From Haliscomenobacter sp. (lineage in GTDB: Bacteria; Bacteroidota; Bacteroidia; Chitinophagales; Saprospiraceae), in the NCBI GenBank assembly GCA_016707205.1, contig JADJHZ010000004.1, positions 1-45,227 of the forward strand: a stretch of 45,227 bases of DNA, in the 5' to 3' direction. The translations under genes were made by a program, and so were the position numbers. Positions 1 through 11,211 of this stretch are shown here, one piece after another (the stretch's first letter is position 1; the number at the start of each line of letters is the position of its first letter). The notes under the pieces are model-generated. The model searched no databases. It saw only the letters and a list, made by a program, of their open reading frames with translations, and was not told the DNA's origin.

Positions 1-135
1 CAAAATCGGCAAAGTTTTGAGGAATACCGTGGTTTTTACAATGGATTTTCGGTTGACATGACTGCTTCCAACACCAGTTCAGGTTTTGCAAGAACGCGTT
101 GCGTTTTGCTCTTCAATGGTCATTGCCCCCTGTAA
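1..135 (+). CDS. Possible C-terminal end of an unidentified protein
   Basis: An open plus-strand frame enters from the left edge and stops at a TAA at 133-135, giving 44 residues with a protein-like composition (SFEEYRGFYNGFSVDMT). I do not recognise the family. The neighbouring 7 kb is full of indels, so even the stop may be an artefact. It could equally be chance reading; this is a weak call. Confidence 0.22.
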   Translation, partial: QNRQSFEEYRGFYNGFSVDMTASNTSSGFARTRCVLLFNGHCPL

Positions 136-574
136 GGGTCATGGATTCGGGGTGGAGGGAGTTTGGCCTGAACAAAAAAGCAAGTTGCCGCTGCGAATGG
201 CACGGGCGTAAGGACCGATAGCGAGCGGCGCCTGGGAAGAATGGACGGACTGCATGAAAGAGGATTAACTGGTTAAAAAACAGATTCGTTATCGGACGAA
301 TATAGCCATGCTTTACAAGGATCGAAAGGTACGTATAATACCCATGCAAAGAACTAGATCCAATCCGGGCAGAAGGTAAAGCGTCGATTTTCTCAAAAAG
401 ACAGATAACGGTTTTGAAGACCAATGCAGGATATTGCTTCCCAGCGGGTATCACAGGGAGATTATCTGGTCCGGGATTCAGGTCTACCCTATTGAATTTC
501 AATATTCTTAGTATTTTTCCTCCAAATTTTATTACAAGTCCAAAATAGGCAGTTTCTGAAGAAACCTGCTTCTT
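136..574. other. Stretch without a recognisable gene
   Basis: About 440 bases lie ahead of the efflux operon. No frame on either strand gives a recognisable protein. A 129-codon minus-strand frame (113-502) crosses it but has no family features. An efflux operon is often preceded by a TetR-type repressor gene; if one is here it is too damaged by indels to read. I see no clear promoter or hairpin. Confidence 0.4.
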
Positions 575-1681
575 ATGAAATGCCTTTCCTGTTTGCGCTT
601 AAACGTGTTTATTCTTCCGCTGTTTTGTCCTTTTTGCCGTTTCCTGCGGCCATAAAAAAAGAAAATCGACGGGCAGCCCTCCACCAACTGGACCTGGAAG
701 AGAGCGGACCGGGCCGGGACTGGTCACCCGGTAGATTATATGGTCGTAACGGCTCAGGAGCCGGGTAATACGCTCCAAACAACAGGAAGTCTGGTGGCAG
801 ATACCGATTGGTCGATATTCAGCCGGAGCGCAGCGGACTGACACGCGCCTTCATTTCCAGGAAGGGCTAACAACGAGGCGCCCTGCTGGCCGGGTGGACC
901 GCCTAGAGTTAGAGGCCCAATTGGCTAAACTAAGGGTGAATGAAGCTTTTGCCGAGCGAAATCAAACAAGGCAAGGACCTTTTAGCTATCGATGGGATCG
1001 CAGCCGAAGAATACGACCGCCCCTTTGGTACAACTGGATCAGATTCGGGCCGATATCCGCGTAACCGAGGTTTCGATCGATAAGACCGCATCCAGACGCC
1101 GTTCTCCGCAGCCGTTTGGGCCTTCGGCAACTTAGCGAAAGGCGCTTATGTGTCGACTACCGATGTGCTGGTGACCCTGCAGCAAAACGGAGCTGATTAA
1201 ACTGGAGTTTGAAGTGCCTGAGCGGTTCAGCCGCGACCTGCGCATTGGCCAGAAAGTGGAATTCACCATGGAGGGGCCTTCGCCCGGTATTTACCGCTGA
1301 AGTATATGCATTGAGCAATGAGGTGAATGTAGGCACCCGCACCTTATCCGTCCGTGCTCGGTGCAATAACCCCAACAACCTGCTGGCCGGGCAACTTTGC
1401 CAAGAGGTAAGTAACCACCAGCCAGGATCAGCGGGTGGTTTGGCGCCTACCGATGCGGTGATTCCCGTGCTGAACGGCCCGGCAGGTGTTGCTGATCCGA
1501 GGAGAAAAGTACTGCCTCAAAGGTAGAAGCCGGGCGGCGCACGGGAGAACTACCTGGCTATCCCCTGGGCAGCCTGAACCACGGCGACACCATTATTCTC
1601 AGTGGCCTGCTTTCTCTCCGCGAGGGAATGCCCGTAATGCCATCACAACTTATTGAGGCTCCAAATGCCAGCGACTTATGA
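575..1681 (+). pseudogene. RND efflux membrane fusion protein (HlyD/AcrA family), multiply frameshifted
   Basis: The periplasmic adaptor of a tripartite RND efflux pump, joining the inner-membrane pump to the outer-membrane channel. Stitched frames give a typical order: an N-terminal hydrophobic start, a lipoyl-type segment (QEPGNTLQTTGSL ... RSGRLTRLHFQEG), a coiled-coil hairpin (LEAQLAKLRVNEAFAERN), IQTPFSAAVG, and beta-barrel strands ending VILSGL..LREGMPV. Total length near 360 residues is normal. The reading frame changes many times through one-base indels, with no segment lost, so as written no full protein can be made. The last frame ends at TGA 1679-1681, overlapping the pump ATG at 1678, which supports one operon. 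The start is either 575 or 580; 575 is a guess. I favour sequencing error over true decay because residue identity is kept between the indels. Confidence 0.8.
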
Positions 1682-4600
1682 ATCTTCCGTCTATTAGCCG
1701 CCACATGCCGGTATTGGCAGCAGTCATCTCGATCGTCCTGCTGTTGTTTGGGATTATCGGGTTTACCTTTGTCGGGTTAAGGAATACCCCAGCGGCCAGA
1801 TCCCAGTCATATCCGTTTCGACCAGCTATCCGGGGCCAACGCCGGGGTGATCGAATCCCAGATCATCGAACCGCGGAGAGTTCCTCAACGGGATTCCGGG
1901 ATCCGCTCTCTGTCAAGTACCAGTGCAGGGAAGAGGAATCATAACCAAGCTGGAATTCGAGCTCGGAGTCGATCTCGAAGCCGCTGCCAATGACGTGCGG
2001 GATAAAGTATCTCAGGCTCAGCGCCAGCTGCCGATACCGACCCGCCCATTGTTTCCAAAGCCGACGCCAACGCGTCGCCTATTTTGACCGTAACCGTCCA
2101 AAGCAGCAACCGCGACCTGATGCAACTCAGCGAGTATGCGAACAACGTCGTTAAAGAGCAGCTTCAAGCAGTGCCCGGCGTGTCCAGCGTCCGCATTTGG
2201 GGGGAGAAAAATACGCGATCCGCATAAAGCTCGACCCTGTAAAACTGGCTGGTTACGGACTTTACGCCCATTGATGTGCGCAACGTGCTGGCAACGAAAT
2301 GGAGCTCCCCTCAGGCAAAATCGAAGGATATCGCACCGAGCTGGATATCCACGCACAGAAGGGCTATTTTGTATACAGCTAGAGGAGTTTTCCAATGTCG
2401 TGTTGAGGGAAGAAGGGGGCAATCAGACTTCAACTCGGGATGTTGCCCAGGTAGACACAGAACTCAAACAGGAGCATCCTGAGAGGAATGGAATCATCCC
2501 CATGATGGGGGTGGCGGTCGCTTGCCTGGTGCGGAATTATATTGACATTGCAGATGAAGTATACAAGCAGGTGAAAAAGATGAAAAGGACGGTACCTAAG
2601 GACGTTGTGCTTGGTTATGCGTTTGATTCCACGATTGGTATCCGCCGTTCCATTGAAGAAGTGGAGAAACTATCCTCATTGCTTTCGCTCTGGTTGTACT
2701 GGTGATTTTCTTATTCGCTCGGAAACTGGCGCACCACGCTGATCCCGGTACTGGCGATCCCCACTTCGCTTATCGGAACGTTCTTCATTATGTACGCCGC
2801 CAGGTTTTCGATCAATGTACTGACCCTGCTGGGTATCGTATTAGCTACCGGTCTGGTGGTGGACGACGCCATTGCGTCCTGGAAAATATTTTCCGGCGTA
2901 TTGAGGGAGGCCGGGAGCCCCATCAAGCAGCGCACGAGGGTCTAAAGAAATTTATTTTGCCATTATCGCTACTTCGGTTACCCTCATTATTGTGTTTCCC
3001 AATCGTCTTTTTGCAGGGGATTGCAGGAAGGGCTTTTCCGGGTTTGGGGTGGTGGTTGCCGGGGCGATTCTGATCTCCACCACTGGTTTCTCTGACGCTC
3101 ACTCCGATGATGAGTTCCGCTTACTGCGCAAACAAAAGCACGGTTTCTTCTTAATTGGAGGGCTTCTTTACGGGAATGATTAGCTGGTATAACCGCAGTC
3201 TTTCTGCGTTTATGCGGGTGAACTGGCTCGCCTTGCTGGTCATTGCGGCATGCGCTTATGGGATCTACGAATATGGCGGTAAAATCCCAGAAATGGCGCC
3301 GATGGAAGATAAAAACAACCCCTGGATCACATCCACCGCTCCGGAAGGCACTTCCTGAAATGATGGACCGCTACCAGCAGGAAGTACTGAAGATTATTAG
3401 ACAAGTTCCGGAGAAGCGCGCTTATATGTGGGATTACTTCTCCCGAGGTTCAGCTCATCAGGGTCGGCCAACTCGGCTTTCGCTTCGGTATCGTTGGTGC
3501 AGCCCGACCAGCGGGAACGTAGTCAGGACGAAATTGTGAAGAGTTTGTTCCCCCGTCATCGGCAAGCTCAATTATCCGCGGTCTTTTATTTCGCAAGGAG
3601 CAGGTGATGGGTGTAGATCACGCAGCCAGCGCGGACTGCCGGTCCAATTTAGTGATCCGGGCGCCCAACTTTGACCGGCTCAAGGAGGTGATTTTAAATT
3701 TTGGAGGAGGTAAACAAGAACCCGGTTTTCGCAATATCGGACCTCGATCTTAAATTTAACAAGCCGGAAATCCGCATTGAGATCGACCGGGAACGCGCCC
3801 GCCAACTTGGGGTTACCGTCCGGGATATTGCCGAGACGTTGCGGTTGTTTTACAGTGGTACGCGGTATGGCACCTTTTTACTATCCAAAGACAGCAAGAA
3901 GCAATACGAGGTCATTGGGGAAACTGCCCGCACGTTCACCTGACGATCCCGGGGATCTGGGGATTCTCTACGTACGCAGCAACCGGGGCGAATTGATCCC
4001 GCTGAGCAACGTGGTACGGACCATTGAAGAATCTAACCCGCCCCAATTATACCATTACAACCGGTACCTTTCTGCTACGGTTTCGGCCGGATTGAACGAT
4101 GGATATACCTTGAGCCGAGGATTGAGAGCTATAAGGAGGAAATTGTTCCAGGGTGTTGGACGAATCTTCCATTCGGCGCTGGCAGGCGCATCCAAAGACT
4201 TTAAAGTTCCAGCGGACTGCTTTGCCTTTTGCTGGCGCTGGTACTGGTTTACCTCACCCTGGCCGCTCAATTCGAAAGTTTCTTCGATCCCCTCATCATC
4301 ATGATCACCGTGCCGCTGGCTTTGATGGGCGCTCTGGGCGCATTGTGGTATTTTGGACATACCCTCAATATCTTCAGCCAAATCGGCATTATCGTTCTGG
4401 TGGGGATTGTGACCAAAACGGCATTCTGATCGTTGAATTTGCCAACCAGAAAAATGGAACAGGGGCTCCAGTCCCAGAGCAGCGGACATACAGTCGGCCA
4501 CCCTCCGCCTCCGCCTATCCTGATGACCAGCATCGCTACCGGTGCTGGGCGTTTTGCCGATTACGATGGCTTTGGGCTCGGCAGCGACCAGCCGGATCCC

Positions 4601-4766
4601 TATGGGGGTTGCCATTATCGGCGGTTTACTGTTTTCTCTGGTCCTGACGTTATACGTCATCCCGGCCATTTATCCGTTCTTTAACCGCGCGGTCAAAAAA
4701 GAGGACGCGCAGGAAGAAGGACCTCAGACCGTATTGGTGGAAGAAGGACATGAAAGCCGAAATTAA
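1678..4766 (+). pseudogene. RND efflux inner-membrane transporter (AcrB/MexB-like), multiply frameshifted
   Basis: A proton-driven RND pump of about 1030 residues, the usual family length. Landmarks in order: the N-terminal membrane helix (HMPVLAAVISIVLLLFGIIGF), porter-domain text (LEAAANDVRDKVSQA, PGVSSVRIWGE), TM2-TM6 with the conserved GLVVDDAIV segment near 2850, the second porter repeat (KPEIRIEIDRERARQLGVTVRDIAETL at 3755-3840), a second membrane half (VYLTLAAQFESFFDPLIIM; GIIVLVGIVTKNGILIVE), and the C-terminal helix to the stop at 4766. Frames switch at least eight times. Examples: AAGG where AAGGG is needed near 1780, AAAAC where AAAAAC restores TKNGILI near 4420, and GAAAAATGG where one A fewer restores QKMEQG near 4447. 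Substrates cannot be inferred. Whether the gene is broken in the cell is uncertain. Confidence 0.85.
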
Positions 4767-4785
4767 TTTTTAAACCAGCTTTGTA

Positions 4786-6108
4786 ATGAACGCCCAAATG
4801 GACATCTACAAACGAAACAGGCATTGGGTTGCTTTGCTTGCCTTTGTTTTTATAACGCATGGAGGCCTACTGGCTCAGGATCAACCTAGCGCCCTGGATG
4901 CGGTAAAGGTAGGCCTTGAACGCAATTTCAACATCCAGATCCCCAAACAGGAAAACCATTGCAGCAAACAACAATACGCCAGGACGCGCCGGCATGCTCC
5001 CAACCATTGGCACAACGGGAACTGCCTCTTATGCGGTCAACAGTACCGAGCAGAAATTTTTCACCGGGGAATCCCGGGGATCCAATAACGCCAGCACCAT
5101 CGCGTTTCGTCTGGGGCTGGAAGTAAGCTGGACCGCGTTCGATGGGTTCCGGATGTATGTCGCCCGGGACCGCTTTCAAACGCTGGAAGAGCAGAGCCGC
5201 ATGCGCACCACCGCGGCAATACAAGCCCTGGCTGCAGATATTCTGTTGAATTATTACGATCTGGTTCAATTGGAACGGTCGACCGAAAACCTCCCTACGC
5301 CGTCCGACTGGATCGCGATTTGCTGGATCTGGTCGAGAACAAAAAAGCGCATCGGAACGGCTACCGGGCTGGAATTGCTCCAGTCCAGGGCGCGGTTAAC
5401 GCCGACTCGGTCCTTCTGGATCAACTGGAAGCGGATATTCAACGGGCCGCAAAACTTCAACCAACTGCTCAACCGGCCCGTGGAAACCGCTTTTCTATGG
5501 ATACGACCCTTAAGAGCCCTATTCCTCCCAGGAGAATTGCCTACCCAGGCATTCAATCCAACCCAACCGTACTGATCAATAAGTTGGACCGCCAGTTGGC
5601 GTTGCTCGGTATGGAGGATTCCAAAGGCACTATGTGGCCTGAAGTAACCCTCAAGGCACCATGAATTACAGCTACCAACGCAACGACGTCGGGTTTTACT
5701 CAACCGAACCTTGGCCCTACCTTGGACTTACCGTGCGCTATACGATCTACGATGAAATAACCGAAAACAGGACATCGCTAATGCCCGAATCAACGAAGAA
5801 GTGGCTCGTCTGAGAGAAACAGACCTCCTCCAGGCCATCGAAGCCCAGATCCGAAACCGGTACGCCGATTACCTGGCATTTCAGCAATTAACCGACCTGC
5901 AGCAGGTCAATCTGAACGTTGCCCGCGAACAAGCTGCCCTGGCGCGGGAACTTTACCGCTTCAGGACGAACACCAACTTTGAAGTCGAGAAGCCATTTAC
6001 AGGAGATCCAGGCCCAGGATCGGTGGGTAAACGATCTTCCGGCTCAAACAAACCGAAATCGGCTTGCTGGATCTCGCCGGGATTCCGCTGTACGGCGGAG
6101 GACAGTAA
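4786..6108 (+). pseudogene. TolC-family outer-membrane efflux channel, multiply frameshifted
   Basis: The outer-membrane partner of the pump, starting 19 bases after it. A signal peptide is visible (HWVALLAFVFITHGGLLAQ), followed by the family opening LDAVKVGLERNFNI and two long helical repeats. The second reads DIANARINEEVARLRETDLLQAIEAQIRNRYADYL then LNVAREQAALARELYRF. The usual closing TEIGLLDLAGIPLY appears in the third frame and ends at TAA 6106-6108. Length about 440 residues is normal. At least six frame changes occur, several within short G/C or A runs. Same quality caveat as the pump genes. Confidence 0.8.
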
Positions 6109-6131
6109 CCTTTTTTTAAAACCATGGTAGT

Positions 6132-7700
6132 ATGAAAAAAACATCCTTTTCATTGCATTCGCTTTTATGTTCAGCGCGGTTTCCCTGTTTGCCCGGGAAA
6201 TGCAACAGGAAACACTGAACGACGCCATCCGCAAACACGGCAGGACCAAAAGCAAAGTCATGGAGATCGCCGGCTGGATGACCGACGTCTACGGGCCCGG
6301 CTGACGGGGTCGCCCATGCTGGACAAAGCAACCGACTGGGCTCAGAAAACCCTCAAGGAATGGGGCATGCAAAACGTGCTACGGAGGCTTGGGCCCTTTT
6401 GGCCGGGGCTCAGAATTTCACCACTTTGAAATGCATGCCACAGCGCCCAATTACTTCCCCATTATCGCTATCCAAAAGCTCGGTCTCCATCCACTCCGGG
6501 TACGGTTAGCGGAGAGGTGAGTTTATATTCGAGCCAGCAACGAAGCCGATCTGGCCAAATACAAAGGAAAACTGAAAGGAAAGTTTGTCTTCCTGGATAC
6601 CCTCCGTGAAGTATCGGAATGGATGGACGCTCCGGCCAAACGTCTGGAAGCCAAAGAATTGCTGGATATGGCCAACGCGTCGGCGCCTACGCCACGCCCG
6701 GATCGGGATTATACCCGCCTTGGCGGCTTTTCGTTTAACAACCAACTCTGGAAGTTTCTGGGAGAAGAGCAGCCGGCAGCTATCATAGACCGCAATTTTA
6801 AAGGCGATCTCGGAACGGTTTTCGTTTCTGGCGCACGGGCTGCAGAAGGCCGCCCAAGCCAAAGACAGATCATCCCTCAGGCGACCATGTCCGTGGAGCA
6901 TTACAACCGGATTTTCAGGATGCGGCCAAAAAGACTCCCGGTTACGCTTTCCTTGGAGCTCAGGCGGCGTATACCAATCAGGATGGGATGGAGCACAACA
7001 TCATCGCCGAGATCCCCGGAACGGACCTGAAAGACGAGGTCGTGATGTTTGAGCGCACTTCGATTCCTGGCATACCGGGACCGGCGCCACCGACAATGCA
7101 GCAGGCCGTCTGTTATGATCGAAAGCCGCCCGCATCCTCCTGGAAATCATCAAAGAAACGGGCGTTCAACCCCGCCGCACCTTGCGCATCGCCTTGTGGA
7201 CGGGCGAAGAGCAGGGGCTGTTGGGCTCCAGGTCTTATGTCAAAAAGAGGTGCGGATACGACGCAGGACAACGGCATCCTGGTAAAGGAAACCGGAGCAG
7301 GAAAAAATATCGGCCTACTACAACCTGGATAACGGCACCGGGAAAGTCCGTGGGGTTTACCTTGCAGGGCAACGACGACGTTGCGCCAATCTTCCGTGCT
7401 TGGGTTGGACCCCTTTAAGGACCTGGGGGCCACTGCCCTTCACCCTCCAAAACCGGAGGCACCGACCACCTGGCATTCGACGCGGTAGGCATCCCTGGAT
7501 TCCAGTTTATCCAAGATCAGGTGGCGTATTCCAGCCGCACCCACCACTCCAACATGGACAACTTCGATCACCTGGTGGAAGACGACCTCAAGCAGGCGGC
7601 TACCGTGATCGCTTCGTTTGTACTGCATTCCGCCATGCGGGATGGAATGATTCCTCGCAAACCGGCCCCAACTGTTCGGACTACCGGCTCAGGGAACTAA
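6132..7700 (+). pseudogene. M28-family zinc aminopeptidase, exported, multiply frameshifted
   Basis: An exported metallopeptidase of about 520 residues. Motifs are spread over three frames: a signal peptide (after adding one A to the A run at 6134, the start reads MKKNILFIAFAFMFSAVSLFA), a PA-domain-like central part, then the M28 zinc site. The zinc site comprises HFDSWHTGTGATDNAAGS near 7060-7120 (His and Asp ligands, garbled by one base), LWTGEEQGLLGSRSYV near 7195 (catalytic/ligand Glu pair), and GGTDHLAFDAVGIPGFQFIQD near 7465. The ending RTTGSGN stops at 7700. Repeated indels make the frame unusable as written. It follows the efflux operon by 23 bases but need not share its function. 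A strong hairpin follows. Confidence 0.82.
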
Positions 7701-7718
7701 TATTTTGGGCTTTTTTCT

Positions 7719-7755
7719 AGCGGGGTAGCAGGCCGGACCAGCTTGCTACCCCGCT
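7719..7755. terminator. Perfect 12-bp hairpin between the M28 gene and the serine hydrolase gene
   Basis: Arms AGCGGGGTAGCA (7719-7730) and TGCTACCCCGCT (7744-7755) pair perfectly around a 13-base loop. T-rich tracts lie on both sides (TTTTTTCT before, TCTGTTCTTTTC after), so it could act for plus-strand transcripts ending the M28 gene. The hairpin is seen directly; termination is inferred. Confidence 0.65.
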
Positions 7756-7788
7756 TCTGTTCTTTTCTAATCCATAAATTTTTTTCAC

Positions 7789-9051
7789 GTGAACCACTTC
7801 GCTTTTCGGACCGCCACCGTATGGGGATTTTTGTTCCTGAGTTTTTCTTCAGGTCTTTTTGCCCAGCGCAAAAACCCGATTCCTGCTCCTCCTGCTCCTT
7901 CCGTTTACTATCCTGGAATTGGGAACGACTGGGAAACCCGTTCCCCCGAAGAACTGGGTATGGACAAAGTCAAGTTACAGGAAGCGGTCTCGTTCGCTAT
8001 CCAGCAGGAGTCGGAAAATCCCCGGAACATGGAAATTTCCCATTACCAAAGTTTTGGGAAAGAACCTTTCGGACAAGGCATCGGGCTGTTTAAGGAGCGT
8101 GGATCTCCTTCGGGGGTAATCATTCGCAAAGGGTATATTGTCGCTTCCTGGGGTGAGCCCGACCGGGTGGACATGACCCATAGCGTCACTAAAAGTTTCT
8201 TGTCGACCACAGTCGGGTTGGCGTTTGACCGGGGGCTGATTCCCGATCTGCACGCCCCGGCGTATGCGGCCATGGCGCCCATTGCGGTTATCGACCCGGA
8301 CCCCTTTGCCAACCGGCCCGACCGGATTGGGCAGCCGATGCTGCTGGATCTGTTCGCTACCGATCACAACCGCAAGATCACCTGGGATCACCTGCTCCGC
8401 CAAACCAGCGATTGGGAAGGGGTGCTTTGGGGAAAGCCGCATTGGGCGGACCGGCCGGCTGCCAACCCCGCCGAATGGCAAAACCGCCCGCGCAAAGAAC
8501 CTGGAAGCGCCTATGAATACAACGACGTGCGGGTCAACGTGCTCGCGCTGGCCGCCTTGAACATTTGGCGGCGCCCGCTGCCGGAGGTCTTGCGGGAATA
8601 CATCATGGATCCCATCGGCGCCTCACCGTCCTGGAGGTGGTTCGGTTACCAGAACTCCTGGGTGGTCCTGGATGGACAAATGATCCAGTCGGTCAGCGGC
8701 GGAGGCCATTGGGGAGGCGGGATGTTTATTAATGCGTACGATATGGCCCGGTTTGGCTACCTGACGCTCCGGCGCGGGAAGTGGAAAGACCGGCAACTGC
8801 TCTCCGAAGACTGGATCGACATGGCCTGTACGCCAACAACCGCCCAGCCCACGTACGGGTTTATGAACTATTTCCTGAATACGGAGAAAAAGCTGCTCCC
8901 AAGCGCTCCAGAAAAAGCGTTCTACCATTTGGGCAATGGCGCCAATATGGTGTATGTCGATCCGGAAAACGATTTGGTGATCGTTGCGCGCTGGATCAAA
9001 AACAATGCGATGGATGGGTTGGTGCAGCGGACGTTAGCTGCTTTGAAGTAA
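7789..9051 (+). CDS. Exported serine hydrolase, class C beta-lactamase/S12 family
   Basis: 420 residues with a GTG start chosen because it places a signal peptide first (about residues 1-26, ending SGLFAQ); no ATG fits. The penicillin-binding fold is marked by S-V-T-K at 132-135 (nucleophile Ser132, general base Lys135), a Tyr/Asn motif in EYNDV near 242, and a late HLGNG that takes the K/H-x-G place. The GGGHWGGGMFINAYDMARFG segment is typical of the esterase-like members often annotated serine hydrolase. Substrate is unknown: ester, peptide or beta-lactam cleavage are all possible in this family. It is the first fully intact gene from the left and is flanked by hairpins, so it looks monocistronic. 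Confidence 0.88.
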   Translation: MNHFAFRTATVWGFLFLSFSSGLFAQRKNPIPAPPAPSVYYPGIGNDWETRSPEELGMDKVKLQEAVSFAIQQESENPRNMEISHYQSFGKEPFGQGIGLFKERGSPSGVIIRKGYIVASWGEPDRVDMTHSVTKSFLSTTVGLAFDRGLIPDLHAPAYAAMAPIAVIDPDPFANRPDRIGQPMLLDLFATDHNRKITWDHLLRQTSDWEGVLWGKPHWADRPAANPAEWQNRPRKEPGSAYEYNDVRVNVLALAALNIWRRPLPEVLREYIMDPIGASPSWRWFGYQNSWVVLDGQMIQSVSGGGHWGGGMFINAYDMARFGYLTLRRGKWKDRQLLSEDWIDMACTPTTAQPTYGFMNYFLNTEKKLLPSAPEKAFYHLGNGANMVYVDPENDLVIVARWIKNNAMDGLVQRTLAALK

Positions 9052-9072
9052 AGAAATTAATCTTAAGTTAAT

Positions 9073-9104
9073 CCCCAAAGCCCGGAGCAACCCGGGCTTT
9101 GGGG
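9073..9104. terminator. Perfect 13-bp hairpin after the serine hydrolase gene
   Basis: CCCCAAAGCCCGG (9073-9085) and CCGGGCTTTGGGG (9092-9104) pair exactly around a 6-base loop, 21 bases after the stop. There is no T tract after it, so it is a stable stem without the classical tail. Bacteroidota terminators often look like this. Confidence 0.65.
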
Positions 9105-9112
9105 TACATTTG
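9105..9112 (+). promoter_or_regulatory. Candidate -7 promoter box (TACATTTG) for the TonB receptor gene
   Basis: TACATTTG fits the Bacteroidota TAnnTTTG box and lies 35 bases before the receptor ATG. A matching -33 TTTG at normal spacing is not present, because that place is occupied by the hairpin. Weak to moderate. Confidence 0.35.
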
Positions 9113-9146
9113 GGTTATCTACACACCTAATTAATTTCTATAAGCC

Positions 9147-11208
9147 ATGCGTTTCCTTCTTTCGTTGGCCGTCTTGTTCAATGTCCTTATGCCTCAATCG
9201 CAGGCTTCTGAGTTAATAGCGCATCCGTTTTTAATTGCAGGGATTCCGGCCCAGGATTCCGTTTTACGGGACTCGATCGCAGAGGTGGTCGTCATTGCCC
9301 AGCGCAGGGAGGAGCGATTGTTTTTCACGCCGGGCGCGGTGGAGCTATTGAATGGGAAAGCCCTTCGCGCGCGGCAGGCCCGCACGGTTCCCGAAGCGCT
9401 GGTAGCTACTTCAGGGGTGTTTAACCAATCGACGAGCCGCTCGGGATCGCCTTTTCTAAGAGGCCTAACTGGTAATCAAACCCTGCTGCTCATCGACGGT
9501 ATCCGGCTCAATAATTCCACCTTTCGCTACGGGCCCAATCAATACCTGAACACCATCGATCCGTTCTCTATCGACCGGATGGAAGTCTGGAAAGGCGGAG
9601 GCTCGGTCGCTTATGGGACCGATGCCTTGGGCGGTACGATTCAGGTGCTTACCCAGGAACCTCGATTTTCGAGCGAAGGCGCCGATTGGAGCGGAAGAGC
9701 TGTGGGGCAGTTTATCAGCCAGGGAATGGAGCAAAGCGGCCGCGCTGAAGCCGGCTTCCATGGAAAACAGCGCCATATTGGCAGGAGCTACCCTGCGCCA
9801 CTTTGGCGATCTGATCGGTGGGGATACCACTGGCCGCCAAAACCCGTCCGGGTATGGCGAAATCGCGTTCGACGCCAAAGGCAAGTTCCGTTTGGGAGCC
9901 AACCATTTCCTGACGGTGGCGCATCAGTTTTTTCGACAGGAAGAACAGCCCGTTTTTCACAAAATCCAACTGGAAAACTTCCTGCGCAACCATTTCACTG
10001 AACAGCAGCGCCAGTTGACCTATGCGCGTTGGCAGCATCAGCCAACGGGGAAAAAGGACCGATTTTCTGCAACCCTTTCCCTCCAAAATACGATAGAAGG
10101 CAGGGAAAGCCAGAAAAAAGGAAGTTCCGTCCTTACGGAAGAACAAGACAAGGTGCGGACGCTAGGGGCTACCTTTCAATACGAGTGCGCTCCAGGTACC
10201 CATCTTCGATTGAGTTCCGGTCTGGAGTTTTACCAGGATCTCGTGCATAGTACGCGGGTTGATATAAACCTCATCTCCTCTGGTTTGGCCAGCTCCAAGC
10301 GCGGGCTATACCCCGATGGATCCACCCACCTGAGTGCGGCGGTGTATACGCTGGCATCCTGGGAGCTTCAAAAATGGCAGTTTACGGGTGGAGCGCGCTA
10401 CAATTATTTTGCAATCACTACCAAAGACGAAGCCAACGGGGAAGCAACGATCAAACCCGATGCCCTGGTAGGTAATTTTTCGGCGCTCTACGGCCTTACT
10501 CCAAAGGATAATGTCTTCGCCAGCATAGAATCCGCTTTCCGCGCTCCGAATATCGACGATATGGGTACCCTGGGTATTGTCGACTTCCGGTATGAGGTTC
10601 CCGCTTTCGATTTGACCCCCGAATCTTCTTTGAACATGGAATTGGGCTATCGCCACCGATCGGCTAAAGTTCAGGCGGAGGTATTTTTGTTCCGCAACGA
10701 GTTGCGCGACCTCATTGCCAGGGTCAGGTTGGGGAATGATTCCATTGCAGGATACCCGGTGTATATCAAGGAAAACGTTCAGGAAGGGTATATTCATGGG
10801 GTAGAGGGGGATTTCAACGTGGCCGTTACCTCCAGATGGAATGTTCAGGGCGCCCTTTCCTGGCAGTATGGGCAGAACGTGAGCCGCAACGAACCCCAGC
10901 GCCGCATCCCTCCGATGTTTGGGCGGGGCGCCGTGTCGTATGCCCATAACGGGCTTTCCATAACGGCGGAAACCTTGTTCGCCAACAAACAAGACCGGCT
11001 GGCCGCCGGGGACAAAAGTGACAACCGCATTCCGGCGGGGGGTACCCCGGGCTGGGCGGTGTTCAATCTTTACGGCGCCTATTCCTGGAACGCCTTTACC
11101 GTGCGCGCCGGGTTCTGGAATATCGGAAATGAGGACTACCGCTACCACGGATCGGGGACGAATGCCATGGGGCGGAGTGCGAGCCTGGCGATTGAAGTAG
11201 GGTTTTAA
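9147..11208 (+). CDS. TonB-dependent outer-membrane receptor, haem/haemoglobin-receptor-like, one frameshift
   Basis: An outer-membrane active transporter of 686 residues once a single frame change is allowed. It has a signal peptide (to about residue 20), a plug domain (VPEALVATSGVF, SPFLRGLTGNQTLLLIDGIRLN, RMEVWKGGGSVAYGTDALGGTI) and a 22-strand-type barrel ending in Phe (RSASLAIEVGF). The plug text resembles haemoglobin/transferrin-type receptors, so a haem or iron ligand is a fair guess only. The frame changes at the AAAA run 9764-9767. With three A the text reads continuously (EAGFHGNSAILAGATLRHFG), so this is probably a one-base insertion error. The gene ends 3 bases from the convergent SDR gene. 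Confidence 0.85.
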
Positions 11209-11211
11209 TAC

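Noticed and set aside
113..502. 129-codon minus-strand frame at the left end
   Set aside because: No family pattern, no start context, and it lies in the indel-rich end where frames are unreliable.
10306..11148. 280-codon frame antisense to the TonB receptor
   Set aside because: The barrel of the receptor is unmistakable on the other strand; this frame shows no domain or start context.
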